Below, in pieces: positions 63,946-64,000 of a stretch of 64,000 nt of DNA (positions are counted from its first letter, which is position 1; each line of letters opens with the position of its first letter). The position numbers were made by a program, and so were the translations under genes. This stretch comes from Pseudovibrio axinellae (lineage in GTDB: Bacteria; Pseudomonadota; Alphaproteobacteria; Rhizobiales; Stappiaceae). The notes below the pieces were generated by a model, which was not told where the DNA came from, searched no databases, and saw only the letters and a program-made list of their open reading frames with translations. Location: NCBI RefSeq assembly GCF_900110875.1, contig NZ_FOFM01000014.1:16653-80652 (forward strand). Direction: 5' to 3'.

Positions 63946-64000
63946 CTAATTGTCATCAAAAAAGAACAGTGATGGAACGCCCCGCCCATAGGCTGCAGAT
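63946..64000 (-). CDS. 3' end of a phage tail gene (partial)
   Basis: An open frame on the minus strand enters from the right edge and ends at a TAG at 63946. The visible C terminus is AAYGRGVPSLFFFDDN. The protein cannot be identified from this piece. Its position 11 bp upstream of the DUF2793 gene puts it in the same late operon. Confidence 0.65.
   Translation of the reverse strand, partial: SAAYGRGVPSLFFFDDN

Larger units (their letters stand above)
58914..64000. mobile_element. Prophage end (partial; extends past the window)
   Basis: From the tRNA fragment to the window edge the DNA is phage-like. It has possible integrase arm repeats, a cargo esterase, then leftward-facing lysis genes (holin-like, Rz1/Rz, GH108 endolysin) and a DUF2793 tail-region protein with another tail gene entering from the right. 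No integrase, repressor or capsid gene is visible, so this is the late-gene/cargo end. Whether the phage is intact cannot be judged from this window. Confidence 0.8.

Noticed and set aside
1..64000. CRISPR arrays, insertion sequences and replication-origin features
   Set aside because: No regularly spaced repeats, transposase genes or clusters of DnaA boxes were seen while reading the window.

Overview
The window reads as the chromosome of a Hyphomicrobiales-type alphaproteobacterium. The gene orders pyrB-pyrC'-plsY-dprA-topA-rnr-DUF983-NUDIX, divK-DUF3572-HAD-dinB and clpA-clpS are typical of that group, and DivK, an EipB-like envelope protein, phasin and GANTC-rich regulatory DNA fit it. 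The moderate G+C, the family mix and the RIME-like repeat suggest a marine Stappiaceae member such as Pseudovibrio. That genus call is a low-confidence inference from memory, not a database match.

Layout. 1-9.4 kb: a secreted alpha/beta hydrolase, a MarR/isochorismatase pair with a perfect operator, gatC-gatA, an MFS transporter divergent from a GlxA-type regulator, a TetR regulator, a YHS-domain protein and a UPF0173 hydrolase. 9.5-13.6 kb: ung, ruvX, an AEC transporter and an AidB-like acyl-CoA dehydrogenase. 13.7-26.4 kb: the conserved block pyrB, a dihydroorotase homologue without its metal ligands, plsY, dprA, topA, rnr, DUF983, NUDIX, an MFS transporter and rpmG. 26.5-27.3 kb is a gene-poor gap. 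27.3-36.9 kb: divK, DUF3572, HAD, dinB, an EipB-like protein, RidA, GDPD, a FemAB/GNAT protein, a HIT protein flanked by an unusual motif cluster, a YoaP-like acetyltransferase and azlD/azlC. 37-47 kb: clpA-clpS, a phasin with a clear promoter/operator, a SPOR-tailed DD-carboxypeptidase, DnaJ-like and VWA proteins, panC, DUF1489, an esterase and an unlisted 35-residue membrane mini-protein. 47.6-58.6 kb: DUF599, an adenylate cyclase, thiE, a ClpP-like protease, a GGDEF-EAL protein, an ACT protein, a LysR/VOC/NmrA cassette, another VOC protein and mgtE.

At 58,914 the host chromosome ends at a 23-bp tRNA 3'-end fragment, most like tRNA-Leu, still followed by its terminator. To its right, through the window end, lies one end of a prophage. 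It holds three direct repeats that could be integrase arm sites, a secreted type-B carboxylesterase as probable cargo, and a leftward tail-fibre/lysis module: DUF2793 protein, GH108 endolysin, overlapping Rz/Rz1-type spanins, a holin-like protein and a small unknown protein. The intact tRNA and the integrase are expected beyond the right edge.

The least ordinary signals are the prophage border with its esterase cargo, the TTCA-NN-TGAA/GANTC cluster on both sides of the HIT gene, the 35-aa mini-protein with its own terminator and leader hairpin, and the structured 0.9-kb gap upstream of divK. No CRISPR array, insertion sequence, rRNA or complete tRNA was seen.
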